Source: Bacteriovoracaceae bacterium UBA2394
Lineage (GTDB): Bacteria > Bdellovibrionota > UBA2394
Length of the DNA stretch: 5,894 nucleotides
NCBI GenBank assembly: GCA_002343335.1
Contig: DDSI01000176.1
Coordinates: 1,204-7,097, forward strand
Direction of reading: 5' to 3'
Shown: positions 5,780-5,894 of the stretch, in pieces
How the letters are laid out: every line of letters begins with the position of its first letter
Numbering within the stretch: position 1 is the stretch's first letter
Program-made: the position numbers and the translations under genes
The notes under the pieces: model-generated
What the model saw: only the letters and a program-made list of their open reading frames with translations
Database searches by the model: none
What the model was told of the DNA's origin: nothing

Positions 5780-5894
5780 TCATTCTGAATATTCGCGACA
5801 TTCGCGAATAAAATCTTCTAGGATCATTAAAGCCGCGAACCCATCTTTCATGGATTCGCGTTTTTTCTTTCGTTGATGGGCCATCGTTTTCACG
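5780..5894 (-). CDS. ruvX: RuvX/YqgF family nuclease, C-terminal end (partial)
   Basis: The last 37 codons of a gene that begins right of the window, in frame from 5893 to the TGA at 5782-5780. The fragment (key parts QRKKKRESMKDGFAALMILEDFI) fits the C-terminus of the RuvX/YqgF family, where a Lys/Arg-rich loop is followed by D-AA--IL---L. These proteins are RNase H-fold nucleases known for pre-16S rRNA processing and annotated as putative Holliday junction resolvases. The catalytic Asp residues are outside the window. The close spacing to mltG agrees with the ruvX-mltG order that I recall from other bacteria. The call rests on a short tail, so it is less certain than the complete genes. Confidence 0.72.
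   Translation of the reverse strand, partial: VKTMAHQRKKKRESMKDGFAALMILEDFIRECREYSE

Noticed and set aside
5791..5809. Palindrome ATTCGCGA-CAT-TCGCGAAT before mltG as an operator or attenuator
   Set aside because: It lies inside the ruvX coding end and comes from two repeated Arg-Glu codon pairs (CGC GAA), so coding sequence explains it.

Overview
The window is an ordinary chromosomal stretch of about 50% GC from a Gram-negative bacterium. It carries two periplasm-facing lytic transglycosylases plus pseudaminic-acid type sugar genes. The gene neighbourhood and protein style fit a Bdellovibrionota/deltaproteobacteria-like lineage, but this is an inference from memory and not a firm identification.

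Layout from left to right. (1) Positions 1-203 hold the 3' end of radA (+). (2) Positions 286-471 hold a small unrecognised ORF (+) with the best Shine-Dalgarno sequence in the window. (3) An MltD-like lytic transglycosylase with a signal peptide and C-terminal LysM-type repeats ends at 2269 (+); its start is probably GTG at 530. (4) A convergent intergenic gap of 322 bp (2270-2591) is almost filled by a large inverted repeat with two 70-nt arms around a 101-nt centre. (5) pseB (-) and pseG (+) are divergent and share a 127-bp control region. (6) mltG (-) converges on pseG with only 18 bp between them. (7) The 3' end of ruvX/yqgF (-) runs off the right edge and lies 10 nt upstream of mltG, so the two probably form an operon.

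How the genes work together. MltD and MltG both cut glycan strands of peptidoglycan, MltD as a soluble or periplasmic enzyme and MltG as an inner-membrane enzyme. PseB and PseG catalyse two non-consecutive steps of the pathway from UDP-GlcNAc to pseudaminic acid, a sugar used on flagellin or surface polysaccharide. PseC, PseH, PseI and PseF are not in this window. RadA and RuvX are housekeeping nucleic-acid proteins.

The most unusual element is the inverted repeat at 2279-2519. It has no coding content and looks like a MITE-like insertion or a structured RNA/terminator element. An 8-bp direct repeat (GCTAGCCT) sits at both outer edges of the gap and overlaps the stop codons of the two convergent genes. 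None of the protein genes appears to be a new system.
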